NCBI GenBank assembly: GCA_030024065.1
Contig: JASEIE010000246.1
Coordinates: 1 to 5,913, forward strand
Source of the DNA: Thermodesulfobacteriota bacterium
GTDB taxonomy: Bacteria > Desulfobacterota > BSN033 > UBA1163
DNA: 5,913 nt
Direction of reading: 5' to 3'
In this document: positions 1 to 5,913 of the stretch, piece after piece
Position numbering within the stretch: the first letter of the stretch is position 1
How the letters are laid out: each line of letters starts with the position of its first letter
Program-made: the position numbers and the translations under genes
Notes under the pieces: generated by a model
What the model was told of the DNA's origin: nothing
The model's input: the letters and a program-made list of their open reading frames with translations, nothing else
The model's database searches: none

Positions 1-51
1 TCACCTATCCCGTTTCAAGCGGGACGCCTTAAACCACTCGGCCATCCCTCC
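1..51 (-). tRNA. tRNA-Ser(UGA), 3' part cut off by the window edge
   Basis: This is the 5' part of a serine tRNA reading UCA-type codons. On the minus strand the acceptor strand GGAGGGA lies at 51-45, followed by U8 and G9. The D arm has stem GCC/GGC and a GG-containing loop. The anticodon arm at 24-8 is a perfect 5-bp stem (TCCCG/CGGGA) around loop CTTGAAA, so the anticodon is TGA at 17-15. The long variable arm, typical of class II tRNAs such as Ser, has just begun when the window ends, so the T arm and 3' acceptor strand cannot be seen. Its first 51 nt match the tRNA at 246-125 except for one base (A here, G there, just after the anticodon stem). The 73-bp spacer between the two (52-124) holds nothing I recognise. 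Confidence 0.9.
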
Positions 52-124
52 GAAGTTTTTCCGTCATCCAGCCTATATACAACGACTTTATTTTCTTCAT
101 CCTTCTTTCCTTCAAAGATCTGAA

Positions 125-246
125 GGAGGGAGTAGGATGTGCTCACTCGCTTACGCTCCTTCCGCCTCCCTCCGGTCGCCGAACCCACGGGGCTTTCACC
201 CATCCCGTTTCAAGCGGGACGCCTTAAACCACTCGGCCATCCCTCC
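125..246 (-). tRNA. tRNA-Ser(UGA) with about 40 extra nt in the T-loop; possible pseudogene
   Basis: All parts of a class II serine tRNA are present on the minus strand. The acceptor strand GGAGGGA (246-240) pairs 7/7 with TCCCTCC (131-125). There is a D arm, an anticodon arm (219-203) with loop CTTGAAA and anticodon TGA at 212-210, a long variable arm with GGG/CCC stem, and a T stem GTGGG (188-184) pairing with CCTAC (136-132, one G-U). The T-loop begins TTCG as expected but spans 183-137, which is 47 nt instead of 7. Removing the extra 40 nt would not regenerate the usual TTCRANY exactly, because A58 is hard to restore. The base after the acceptor stem is T rather than the G73 usual for bacterial tRNA-Ser, and the following bases are TCA rather than CCA. 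These points favour a decaying gene, but the intact pairing of both interrupted stems favours a tolerated or processed insertion. It lies about 165 nt downstream of serS on the same strand. Confidence 0.72.
138..179 (-). other. Purine-rich insertion within the tRNA-Ser T-loop
   Basis: About 40 nt interrupt the T-loop between TTCG (183-180) and the T stem 3' strand (136-132). On the minus strand the insert is purine-rich. It contains GGAGGGAG (173-166), AGGA (160-157) and a GCGTAAGCGAGTGAGC tail. It is far too short for a group I or group II intron, encodes nothing, and has no internal stable hairpin of its own. GGAGGGAG is perfectly complementary to the last 8 nt of the tRNA body (132-125). 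The 10-mer CTCCCTCCGG (plus strand 166-175) also occurs in the long repeat element at 2395-2404, a weak hint that the insert is dispersed repeat material. Confidence 0.6.
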
Positions 247-271
247 GTGCTACACTTCGTTTCGTAGTTCA

Positions 272-295
272 GAGTTATTGGTTCGGTGTTTGGAG
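272..295 (-). repeat. Degenerate heptamer tract, inverted relative to 386-409
   Basis: The 24 bases here match the reverse complement of 386-409 at 17 of 24 positions without a gap. Both are built from a 7-nt unit resembling CCGAACT, degenerate in this copy. The two tracts point in opposite directions and enclose the short inverted-repeat element at 299-361, forming an outer, imperfect pair of arms. The similarity could be chance in low-complexity sequence. Confidence 0.4.
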
Positions 296-361
296 TAAAC
301 CCCGTTAGAAATTCCAGTCGTTGCGACTCGGAACCGAGCGGGGCATTATTTCTAACGGGGT
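294..361 (-). repeat. MITE-like inverted-repeat element, 63-bp short copy
   Basis: A non-coding element is bounded by perfect 14-bp inverted repeats, ACCCCGTTAGAAAT (299-312) and its complement (348-361). The interior has small perfect stems, AGTCG-TTG-CGACT (316-328) and, as an alternative, CTCGG-AA-CCGAG (327-338). Read on the minus strand, all 63 bp match the long copy at 2369-2538 after a 107-bp deletion between the direct repeats at 2382-2393 and 2489-2500. The match continues 5 bp beyond the terminal repeat on one side (294-298, TTACT when read on the minus strand). It carries no ORF or transposase. It lies 50 bp past the serS stop codon, so a transcript running from serS toward the tRNAs would fold it into a long hairpin. 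Confidence 0.85.
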
Positions 362-385
362 GAATTACAAAAATACTTTTCAATT

Positions 386-409
386 CTCCGAACTCCTAAC
401 TCCGAACTC
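386..409 (+). repeat. Three heptamer tandem repeats just after serS
   Basis: A 7-bp unit is repeated head to tail: CGAACTC (389-395), CTAACTC (396-402) and CGAACTC (403-409), preceded by a partial CTC. Read in the direction of serS it is GAGTTCG-GAGTTAG-GAGTTCG-GAG. The tract begins two bases after the serS stop codon. It is non-coding and has no obvious terminator structure of its own. Confidence 0.8.
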
Positions 410-411
410 AA

Positions 412-1692
412 TTACTTTCTTTTCTCGATCCTTTCAACTCCCCCCATGTAGAGTCTCAAAACCTCCGGAATAATTACAGTCCCATCGTCCTGCTGATAAT
501 TTTCCAGGATGGCTACCAGGGTTCTTCCAACAGCTAATCCGGAACCATTGAGCGTATGAATATACTCGGTCTTTGACTTTCCGGAAACACGGTATCGAAT
601 CTTCGCCCTCCGGGCCTGGAAGTCCTCAAAGTTGCTGCAGGAGGAGATCTCTTTGAATGTGTTCAGTCCGGGAAGCCAAACCTCTATATCATAGGTCTTC
701 GATGCAGAAAATCCAAGGTCTCCCGTACAAAGGTTGACCACACGATAAGGGAGTTTCAGCCTTCTTAATACCTCCTCGGCATTAGAAAGAAGTTTTTCCA
801 GCTCCTCATAGGAATTTTCAGGCTTTGCAAATTTCACCAATTCCACCTTGTTGAACTGGTGTTGCCGGATCAACCCCCGGGTATCCTTCCCATAGGAGCC
901 TGCCTCCTTTCTGAAACAGGGAGTGTAGGCTATATAATAAAGGGGAAGATCTTTTTCCTCAAGTACCTCATCCTGATGAATATTCGTCACAGGAACTTCC
1001 GCAGTTGGAATGAGAAAGTAGTCAACCCCTTCCACTTTGAACAACTCCTCCTCAAACTTCGGAAGCTGACCTGTGCCTGTCATCGTCATCCGATTGACCA
1101 TAAAAGGGGGAAGCACTTCACGATATCCATGCTCCCGGGTGTGGAGATCGAGCATAAAATTGATCAGCGCCCTTTCCAGTTTTGCTCCAAGATCCCAGTA
1201 AAGAGTAAATCGGGCTCCGGCAATCTTCGCCCCCGATTTAAAATCGAGGATTCCGAGTTCCTCACCCAAATCCCAATGGGGTTTGGGTTCAAAACCGAAT
1301 CTGGGTATCTCGCCCCACTGCCTGACCTCATCATTATCGGATGAATCCTTCCCTATCGGAACGGAAGAATGGGGAAGGTTTGGGATCATCATTAGGAAAT
1401 CCTGTAAGGTTTTCTCTTTCTCCTGAACGATACCATCCAGGTCTTTCAACTCCTGGGAAACTTTTTTCATTTCCGAGATGAGATCTGAAGCATCCTGCCC
1501 TTCCCTTTTTCTTCTGCTCACCTCATCGGAGATCTTCTTCTGAAGAGATCTCAACTTTTCCCATTCCTGGACTGCTTTTCTCCGCTCACTATCGATCGCA
1601 ACAAACGGGTCCAGGCTGATGGTTTGCCCCCTTGAAGCCAGCCTCGCTCCAACCTCATCCAAATGTTCCCGAATATATTTTGCTTCCAGCAT
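412..1692 (-). CDS. serS: Seryl-tRNA synthetase
   Basis: This cytoplasmic enzyme charges tRNA-Ser with serine using ATP, and also charges tRNA-Sec where that exists. The protein is 426 aa, the usual full length for bacterial SerRS. Residues about 27-100 are highly charged and helical, matching the N-terminal coiled-coil arm that grips the long variable arm of tRNA-Ser. The class II catalytic core follows. The serine-pocket PTAEVP is at 229-234, motif 2 with [14 protein letters not shown] at about 260-273, the SSCSNF stretch at 350-355, and motif 3 [20 protein letters not shown] at 381-400. The ATG at 1692 gives the expected [10 protein letters not shown] beginning and has an AAGG ribosome site seven bases upstream. 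tRNA-Ser genes lie directly downstream on the same strand, so synthetase and substrate may share a transcript. A candidate promoter is at 1740-1768. No truncation or missing motif is seen. Confidence 0.99.
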   Translation of the reverse strand: MLEAKYIREHLDEVGARLASRGQTISLDPFVAIDSERRKAVQEWEKLRSLQKKISDEVSRRKREGQDASDLISEMKKVSQELKDLDGIVQEKEKTLQDFLMMIPNLPHSSVPIGKDSSDNDEVRQWGEIPRFGFEPKPHWDLGEELGILDFKSGAKIAGARFTLYWDLGAKLERALINFMLDLHTREHGYREVLPPFMVNRMTMTGTGQLPKFEEELFKVEGVDYFLIPTAEVPVTNIHQDEVLEEKDLPLYYIAYTPCFRKEAGSYGKDTRGLIRQHQFNKVELVKFAKPENSYEELEKLLSNAEEVLRRLKLPYRVVNLCTGDLGFSASKTYDIEVWLPGLNTFKEISSCSNFEDFQARRAKIRYRVSGKSKTEYIHTLNGSGLAVGRTLVAILENYQQDDGTVIIPEVLRLYMGGVERIEKRK

Positions 1693-1739
1693 AAAAATAC
1701 CTTAGAGTTTGCAGAGTTCCACAGCAAAAATTTTAGTAA

Positions 1740-1768
1740 ATCTTACCATCAAATTCTCTTGAAATCAA
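1740..1768 (-). promoter_or_regulatory. Candidate sigma70-type promoter for serS
   Basis: On the minus strand TTGATT (1768-1763) and TAAGAT (1745-1740) are separated by exactly 17 bp, each matching the sigma70 consensus at 4 of 6 positions. The pair lies in the AT-rich 87-bp gap between the GerMN gene and serS. It would give a leader of roughly 40 nt ending in an AAGG ribosome site. No T-box or other riboswitch is visible in so short a leader. Confidence 0.45.
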
Positions 1769-1779
1769 TTGCTCTCTTT

Positions 1780-2355
1780 TTATTTTTTAATCAAATCGGG
1801 TTTGGAAGAAATGGGTTGCTTCAAGGAGAGATGGCCGGTGATGGTTTCTACGGGCTTTCCCTCGATAAGGATTTGAACCTCCTTGATCCGGGGAAAATTG
1901 AGGGTGAGAGAATTGACGATGGAGTAGGTGGTTAAAATCTCCGATGAGCTTCCTCCGGGATGGTCTTTGGAGAGGGCTTTATTAAAATTGATGATCGCCA
2001 CCCCCTTCTCATTTACCTTTAGGTTCAAACACCTCGTTCGGGAAGGAAGAGTGGGGGTGAGTTTTCCCTTCGGGCCCTTGATCAGTTCGTTAATCGTCTC
2101 CTTTGCCTCTTCTTTTACCTCACCCCTCTTCGCAATCTTTCTTTTCTCCCCGATCAGATATTCGCCGTCGCGATCAGAAAAATAGAGGACAATCTCTTTC
2201 CTCTCTTCCACTAAATTTAATTTCTCTAGCAATGGCCGAAATGAATCGGCTATTTCCTTGCGGAAAAGAATAGAAACAGACGCAACTATCCCGATGAGAA
2301 AGAGGAAGATAACAAACTTCCCTATTGATCCTTTTTTCTTACGCCTTTTCCCCAT
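1780..2355 (-). CDS. GerMN-domain membrane-anchored protein
   Basis: A 191-aa protein of unknown function. A basic N-terminus (MGKRRKKKG) is followed by one hydrophobic segment at about residues 13-30, most likely an uncleaved signal anchor that leaves the rest in the periplasm. Residues about 53-187 carry a GerMN domain. Visible hallmarks are an IVLYFSDRDGEYL strand, INELIKGP at 88-95, the LPSRTRCLNLKV strand, GVAIINFNKAL, and GGSSSEILTTYSIVNSLT leading to IEGKPVETITGHLSL near the end. The family is named after spore germination protein GerM and the LpqB N-domain, but it is common in non-sporulating bacteria, so germination should not be inferred. I chose the start at 2355. A longer in-frame start at 2445 would add 30 residues translated from the upstream repeat element. 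It is separated from the DUF4870 gene by that element, with 87 bp to serS downstream. Confidence 0.88.
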   Translation of the reverse strand: MGKRRKKKGSIGKFVIFLFLIGIVASVSILFRKEIADSFRPLLEKLNLVEERKEIVLYFSDRDGEYLIGEKRKIAKRGEVKEEAKETINELIKGPKGKLTPTLPSRTRCLNLKVNEKGVAIINFNKALSKDHPGGSSSEILTTYSIVNSLTLNFPRIKEVQILIEGKPVETITGHLSLKQPISSKPDLIKK

Positions 2356-2386
2356 CGAGGACCTATTTACCCCGTTAGAAATAATG

Positions 2387-2439
2387 CCCCGCTGCTCCCT
2401 CCGGGCTAGAGGCCCTCTGGGCCAGCGGCTGCAGCGGGG
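2387..2439. repeat. Strong hairpin inside the long repeat element
   Basis: A perfect 9-bp stem, CCCCGCTGC (2387-2395) with GCAGCGGGG (2431-2439), encloses 35 bases. Those bases can form further GC-rich pairs, for example GGGC (2403-2406) with GCCC (2412-2415). It falls within the 107 bp present only in the long copy. No T-run follows on either strand, so it is not a typical intrinsic terminator. Confidence 0.7.
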
Positions 2440-2460
2440 GGACATTTCAGATTAATTCCG

Positions 2461-2480
2461 CCTGCCTGCCGGCAGGCAGG
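2461..2480. repeat. Perfect 20-bp palindrome
   Basis: CCTGCCTGCC is followed directly by GGCAGGCAGG, giving two 10-bp arms with no spacer. It lies in the 107 bp present only in the long repeat copy. It is a candidate cruciform or a binding site for a symmetric dimer. It may also be an independent small palindromic repeat nested in the element. Confidence 0.85.
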
Positions 2481-2538
2481 GCGGGGTTTAATGCCCCGTT
2501 CGGTTCCGAGTCGCAACGACTGGAATTTCTAACGGGGT

Positions 2539-2874
2539 TTACTTACCCGCCTTTTCCTCTGCCATTTTTCCTACGATCGGCAAGGAGTATCTTTCTCCGC
2601 GAAGGGCCTTCACCATCAGAAGAAGCCACAAAACGAGGCTTAAAATCCAGATCGGATAGACCAGAAGACCGATAATCGGGATCATTCCCAGGATCATCGA
2701 AATAATAAAGAGACTGAAAAAGGTGATGGTTGACTGCATGGCATGAAACTTCACGAAACTGCTCTTCTTCTCCACCACCAAAAAGACGATACCTGTGATG
2801 AACCCAAAAAGATAACAAAGAAACCCGGCCACATTCTCATCCAATCCCGTACTCGATTTTTCTTTTTCTTCCAT
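2539..2874 (-). CDS. DUF4870 (Tic20-like) small membrane protein
   Basis: A 111-aa integral membrane protein. A short charged N-terminus leads into TGLDENVAGFLCYLFGFITGIV, then a charged loop with EKKSSFVKFHAMQS, the most recognisable stretch of the DUF4870 family. Three hydrophobic segments are visible at about residues 14-34, 48-66 and 68-90, followed by a polar tail (LRGERYSLPIVGKMAEEKAGK). The family shows distant similarity to the Tic20 chloroplast import component, but no bacterial function is established and none is claimed here. The start at 2874 is supported by a near-perfect Shine-Dalgarno AAGGAGG at 2887-2881, six bases before the ATG. A candidate promoter lies at 2915-2943, so it need not depend on uvrA transcription. 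Its TAA stop (2541-2539) lies inside the shared edge of the repeat element, so the gene ends exactly where the element begins. Confidence 0.9.
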   Translation of the reverse strand: MEEKEKSSTGLDENVAGFLCYLFGFITGIVFLVVEKKSSFVKFHAMQSTITFFSLFIISMILGMIPIIGLLVYPIWILSLVLWLLLMVKALRGERYSLPIVGKMAEEKAGK

Positions 2875-2914
2875 AACGAACCTCCTTGATCACTAAATTT
2901 CTGTATTGTCTGGT

Positions 2915-2943
2915 TTTTTACCAATAGGAGTGAAAAAAGTCAA
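2915..2943 (-). promoter_or_regulatory. Candidate sigma70-type promoter for the DUF4870 gene
   Basis: On the minus strand TTGACT (2943-2938, 5 of 6 consensus) and TAAAAA (2920-2915, 4 of 6) are separated by 17 bp. The start codon lies about 40 bp downstream, behind a strong AAGGAGG ribosome site. The -35 box directly follows the repeat that ends uvrA. Confidence 0.45.
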
Positions 2944-2987
2944 CACTTCGACGTACTCAGGGTTGATCATAAGCGTGCCGAAGGGTC
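2944..2987 (-). repeat. Imperfect inverted repeat abutting the uvrA stop; possible terminator
   Basis: Read on the minus strand, CCCTTCGGCACG (2985-2974) can pair imperfectly with CGTCGAAGTG (2953-2944) across a loop of about 20 nt, with one mismatch and a 2-nt bulge. The CCCTTCG...CGAAG ends resemble a type of palindromic intergenic repeat common in bacterial genomes. Six T residues follow a few bases beyond the stem (2938-2933), so it could also stop transcription from uvrA. The repeat begins inside the uvrA TGA stop codon region. The stem is weak and both readings are tentative. Confidence 0.4.
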
Positions 2988-5802
2988 AATGAATAAAATG
3001 GTTAAGTTTCTTTTTGAGATATTGGCCGGTGTAGGAACGAGAGATTTTAACAATTTCCTCGGGAGGACCTGTGGCAATTACCCAACCTCCCTCCTCTCCA
3101 CCTTCCGGGCCTAAATCGATGATGTAGTCAGCGGATTTGATCACTTCCATATTATGTTCGATCACGATGACCGTGTTTCCCCTGTCGGTGAGCCTATTCA
3201 GAACATCGAGCAATCTCTGAATATCAGCAAAATGGAGGCCGGTGGTGGGTTCATCCAGAATATAGACCGTCCTGCCTGTGTCTCTTTTACTCAATTCTCT
3301 TCCCAATTTAATCCGCTGAGCCTCTCCTCCTGAAAGGGTTGTGGCGGACTGGCCCAGTTTGATATAACCCAGACCGACATCGCAAAGGGTCTGAAGTTTC
3401 TGATGGATGACTGGGATGGCCTGAAAGAATTCATAAGCCTCTTCTGCAGTCATCTCCAATACATCAGAAATGGTCTTTCCTTTATACCGAATATTTAATG
3501 TCTCTCGATTATACCTTTTACCATGGCACTCCTCGCAGGTCACATAGACATCAGGCAGAAAGTTCATCTCCACACGCAGGGTTCCATCGCCACGGCACGA
3601 CTCGCATTGTCCTCCTGACACATTAAAACTGAAACGGCCGGGTTTAAACCCCCTCGCCCTTGATTCCGGAAGTTGGGAAAAGAGTTCCCGGATGGGTTGA
3701 AAAAGGCCTGTATAGGTGGCCGGATTGGAACGGGGCGTCCTTCCTATGGGCATCTGATCCACATGGACAACCTTATCGATATGTTCCAATCCTTCAACCT
3801 TTTGAACCGAAGCACAGCGCACACGGCTTCGATATCGTTGTTGAGACAACAGACGATAGAGTGTATCGATAACCAGTGTCGATTTTCCTGATCCCGAAAC
3901 GCCAGTCACGCAGTTAAAAACACCTACGGGAATCTTCACATCGATATTCTTTAAATTGTTCGCCGTAGCGCCACGGAGCGCCAGATACTTATCATTGACC
4001 GGTCGTCTCTGTCCGGGAAGTGGGATGGATTTCTTACCTGAGAGATACTGCCCTGTTAATGAACCTTTCGCCTCCATCAGTCTCTCTGGAGATCCGGCAA
4101 AGATCACCTCTCCTCCCTTTTCCCCGGGTCCAGGCCCCATGTCGATGATATAGTCGGCGGAGCGGATCGTCTCTTCATCATGCTCTACGACAACGACAGT
4201 ATTTCCCAGATCCCTCAACCTCTTTAATGTCCCCAGGAGTCGCAGGTGATCTCTCTGATGAAGCCCGATGCTCGGCTCATCCAGAACATAGAGCACCCCG
4301 ACCAGGCTGGAACCGATCTGAGTGGCCAGACGAATGCGCTGGGATTCCCCTCCGGAAAGGGTGGCGGCATTTCGGTCCAGGGTGAGATAATCCAGACCCA
4401 CTTCCATCATAAACTTCAGCCGCTCCTCGATCTCTCTCAAAATACCATGGGCAATCTTTTGAGATCTTGGAGTCAGTTCCAGATTTATTAAAAAATCCAA
4501 AGCCTCTTTGACATAGAGATGTGTCACCTCGGCGATGGACTTTCGGCCTACCTTGATTGACAAGACTTCCTTCTTCAGCCGCGTCCCCTCACATTCAGGA
4601 CAGGGGGTCAACCTCATCAACCTCTCTAACTCTTCTGCCTCTTCCCCATCTTTCTCCCATCGCTTCTCCAACTCTCGAGCCACCCCTTCAAACTCCTGTT
4701 GGAAGAGGTTGGGCGCCCCCTTTCCTTTAACTTTGAAGGAGATCTTTTCTCCTCCTGAACCATAGAGAAGGATGTCTTGAACCGATTTTGTTAACCGGCT
4801 GAAAGGAGTATCAAGACTGAAATGGTAGTGTTTTGCCAGACCTTCCAGGACAGGCCTTAGAAAAGACTGCCCCCTCTCTCTCCAGGGAAGGATGGCCCCA
4901 TCTTGAATGGAAAGGGATGGATCGGGGACGATGAGGTCAGGATCAAAGTTTTGCTTTGTGCCCAATCCACTGCAGGTCGGGCAAGCACCCTGGGGACTGT
5001 TGAATGAAAACATCCTCGGTGTGATCTCAGGGAAACTGAATCCGCAATCAGGACAGGAGAACTTCTCGCTGAAGACCACGGGAGGAGCCCCCTCCCTCTC
5101 GACCTTCACAATCCCTTCGGAAAGGTGAGAAGCAATCTCCAATGAATCGTTGATTCTCTTCTCCGCTCCCTCTTTCACCAACAGACGGTCTATCACCACA
5201 TCGATCTCGTGGCGTTTGTTCCTGTCCAGATAGATCTCTTCACTCAGATCCCGAATTTCGCCGTCAATCCTCACCCTGACGAAACCGTTTCTTCGCAGAT
5301 CATCCATCTCTTTCCGATATTCGCCTTTTTTCCCCCTCACGATGGGGGAGAAAATGGTAAGAGATGTCCCTTTCGAGAGTCGAAGGAGCGTTTCGGTCAT
5401 CTGTTGAAGGGTCTGCGATGAAATGGGAGAGTCACAATGGGGACAGAAGGGTTCTCCGATTCGGGCAAACAGGAGCCGAAGATAGTCATAGATCTCTGTC
5501 ACTGTCCCCACCGTGGACCGGGGGCTTCGTGACATACTCCTCTGATCGATAGCGATGGATGGTGAGAGGCCTTCGATGGATTCGACATTCGCCCTCTCCA
5601 TCTGTTCCAAAAACTGCCTGGCATAGGCTGAAAGGGATTCGACATACCGTCTCTGGCCCTCGGCATAGAGGGTATCGAAGGCAAGGGTTGACTTCCCCGA
5701 ACCACTCAACCCGGTGATCACCACCAGTCGATTACGGGGAATCTCCACATCGATATTCTTTAAATTATGGACCTTGGCTCCCCGGATGACAATCTTTTCC
5801 AT
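2986..5802 (-). CDS. uvrA: Excinuclease ABC subunit A
   Basis: UvrA is the damage-sensing ATPase of nucleotide excision repair. As a dimer it finds distorted DNA and loads UvrB, after which UvrC cuts. At 938 aa it is the full family length. Two ABC ATPase halves are seen. The first has Walker [10 protein letters not shown] at 31-39, signature LSGGESQRI at 482-490, Walker B with D508/E509, and H541. The second has GVSGSGKST at 634-642, LSGGEAQRI at 823-831, D850/E851 and H883. CxxC pairs at 120/123, 250/253, 274/277, 401/404, 733/736 and 756/759 supply the zinc modules, including the C-terminal finger needed for DNA contact. The start at 5802 gives the typical [17 protein letters not shown] and has GAGGAG just upstream. 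The gene stands alone: uvrB and uvrC are not in the window. All key residues are intact. Confidence 0.99.
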   Translation of the reverse strand: MEKIVIRGAKVHNLKNIDVEIPRNRLVVITGLSGSGKSTLAFDTLYAEGQRRYVESLSAYARQFLEQMERANVESIEGLSPSIAIDQRSMSRSPRSTVGTVTEIYDYLRLLFARIGEPFCPHCDSPISSQTLQQMTETLLRLSKGTSLTIFSPIVRGKKGEYRKEMDDLRRNGFVRVRIDGEIRDLSEEIYLDRNKRHEIDVVIDRLLVKEGAEKRINDSLEIASHLSEGIVKVEREGAPPVVFSEKFSCPDCGFSFPEITPRMFSFNSPQGACPTCSGLGTKQNFDPDLIVPDPSLSIQDGAILPWRERGQSFLRPVLEGLAKHYHFSLDTPFSRLTKSVQDILLYGSGGEKISFKVKGKGAPNLFQQEFEGVARELEKRWEKDGEEAEELERLMRLTPCPECEGTRLKKEVLSIKVGRKSIAEVTHLYVKEALDFLINLELTPRSQKIAHGILREIEERLKFMMEVGLDYLTLDRNAATLSGGESQRIRLATQIGSSLVGVLYVLDEPSIGLHQRDHLRLLGTLKRLRDLGNTVVVVEHDEETIRSADYIIDMGPGPGEKGGEVIFAGSPERLMEAKGSLTGQYLSGKKSIPLPGQRRPVNDKYLALRGATANNLKNIDVKIPVGVFNCVTGVSGSGKSTLVIDTLYRLLSQQRYRSRVRCASVQKVEGLEHIDKVVHVDQMPIGRTPRSNPATYTGLFQPIRELFSQLPESRARGFKPGRFSFNVSGGQCESCRGDGTLRVEMNFLPDVYVTCEECHGKRYNRETLNIRYKGKTISDVLEMTAEEAYEFFQAIPVIHQKLQTLCDVGLGYIKLGQSATTLSGGEAQRIKLGRELSKRDTGRTVYILDEPTTGLHFADIQRLLDVLNRLTDRGNTVIVIEHNMEVIKSADYIIDLGPEGGEEGGWVIATGPPEEIVKISRSYTGQYLKKKLNHFIH

Positions 5803-5913
5803 CTTCTCCTCTGCTCCTAAAAAGTAACTTAAAAGCGACAGGGTGTAAAGGTGGATATTTTGTAATCCCTCAGTTTCGAATGCTAAATCCTTACGGCAAA
5901 TATGTAACTCAGG
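5803..5913 (-). promoter_or_regulatory. uvrA upstream region: ribosome site and weak promoter candidate
   Basis: GAGGAG (5811-5806) lies three bases before the uvrA ATG, with a second purine run TAGGAG further up (5819-5814). TTTACA (5849-5844) is a 5-of-6 match to a -35 box, but at 17 bp the facing hexamer TACTTT (5826-5821) is poor. I see no E. coli-type SOS box (CTG-N10-CAG), so damage control by LexA is not supported from this stretch. No gene is visible in the rest of the region. Confidence 0.3.

Larger units (their letters stand above)
2369..2543 (+). repeat. MITE-like inverted-repeat element, 170-bp long copy
   Basis: Perfect 14-bp inverted repeats ACCCCGTTAGAAAT (2369-2382) and its complement (2525-2538) bound a GC-rich, non-coding interior. 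TTTA occurs just outside or at both ends (2366-2369 and 2538-2541) and could be a 4-bp target duplication, although the short copy lacks a matching pair. Inside, TAATGCCCCG occurs directly repeated at 2382-2391 and 2489-2498, enclosing 107 bp that the copy at 299-361 lacks. The two copies are in opposite orientation. The element starts at the stop codon of the DUF4870 gene and ends 13 bp before the GerMN start codon. No transposase is encoded, so if mobile it would depend on an enzyme supplied elsewhere. Confidence 0.85.

Noticed and set aside
138..179. Group I or archaeal-type (bulge-helix-bulge) intron in the tRNA
   Set aside because: Forty nucleotides is far too short for a group I intron. 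The genes around it are bacterial, and no bulge-helix-bulge at the insert borders was found by eye.
15..203. A 62-aa minus-strand reading frame
   Set aside because: It runs through both tRNA genes and their spacer. It has no ribosome site or recognisable protein features.
859..1344. A 161-aa plus-strand reading frame
   Set aside because: It lies wholly antisense to serS, whose protein is complete and well conserved. Nothing suggests independent coding.
2356..2445. A 30-residue N-terminal extension of the GerMN protein from an upstream in-frame ATG
   Set aside because: The extension is translated from the GC-rich repeat element and does not resemble a signal sequence. The start at 2355 gives a normal basic-plus-hydrophobic anchor.
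294..2543. Two related repeats as a CRISPR or an insertion sequence
   Set aside because: There are only two copies, in opposite orientation and 2 kb apart with normal genes between, no regular spacers, and no transposase or cas gene.
2543..2818. A second minus-strand frame of 91 aa
   Set aside because: It is an out-of-frame overlap with the DUF4870 gene, which has the strong Shine-Dalgarno and recognisable family sequence.

Overview
The window reads as an ordinary Gram-negative bacterial chromosome segment of moderate GC, with every gene on the minus strand. A GerMN-domain lipoprotein-like or membrane-anchored protein, a DUF4870/Tic20-like membrane protein, serS with tRNA-Ser directly behind it, and a full-length uvrA together suggest the Desulfobacterota (former Deltaproteobacteria) or a neighbouring lineage. 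That placement is an inference from gene content, not from a phylogenetic marker search.

In the direction of transcription (high to low coordinates) the order is: uvrA (5802-2986); a repeat that abuts its stop codon, and a candidate promoter; a small DUF4870 membrane protein (2874-2539); a 170-bp inverted-repeat-bounded element (2538-2369); a GerMN-domain protein (2355-1780); serS (1692-412) with its own candidate promoter; a cluster of repeats (409-272) containing a 63-bp short form of the same element; and two tRNA-Ser(UGA) genes. The first tRNA (246-125) has about 40 extra nucleotides in its T-loop, and the second (51 to the window edge) is cut off by the window.

uvrA and serS are housekeeping genes (nucleotide excision repair and seryl-tRNA synthesis). 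The two small genes between them are envelope proteins of unknown role with no evident link to either. serS followed by tRNA-Ser places an aminoacyl-tRNA synthetase next to its own substrate.

The unusual content lies between the genes. (1) The tRNA-Ser is interrupted in its T-loop, and the interruption can pair with the tRNA's own 3' end. (2) There are two copies of a non-coding, MITE-like element with 14-bp perfect terminal inverted repeats. The 63-bp copy is exactly what remains of the 170-bp copy if 107 bp are removed by recombination between internal direct repeats. (3) Three of the four protein genes have a repeat starting at, or within two bases of, their stop codon. No transposase, CRISPR array, phage gene or defence gene was seen.
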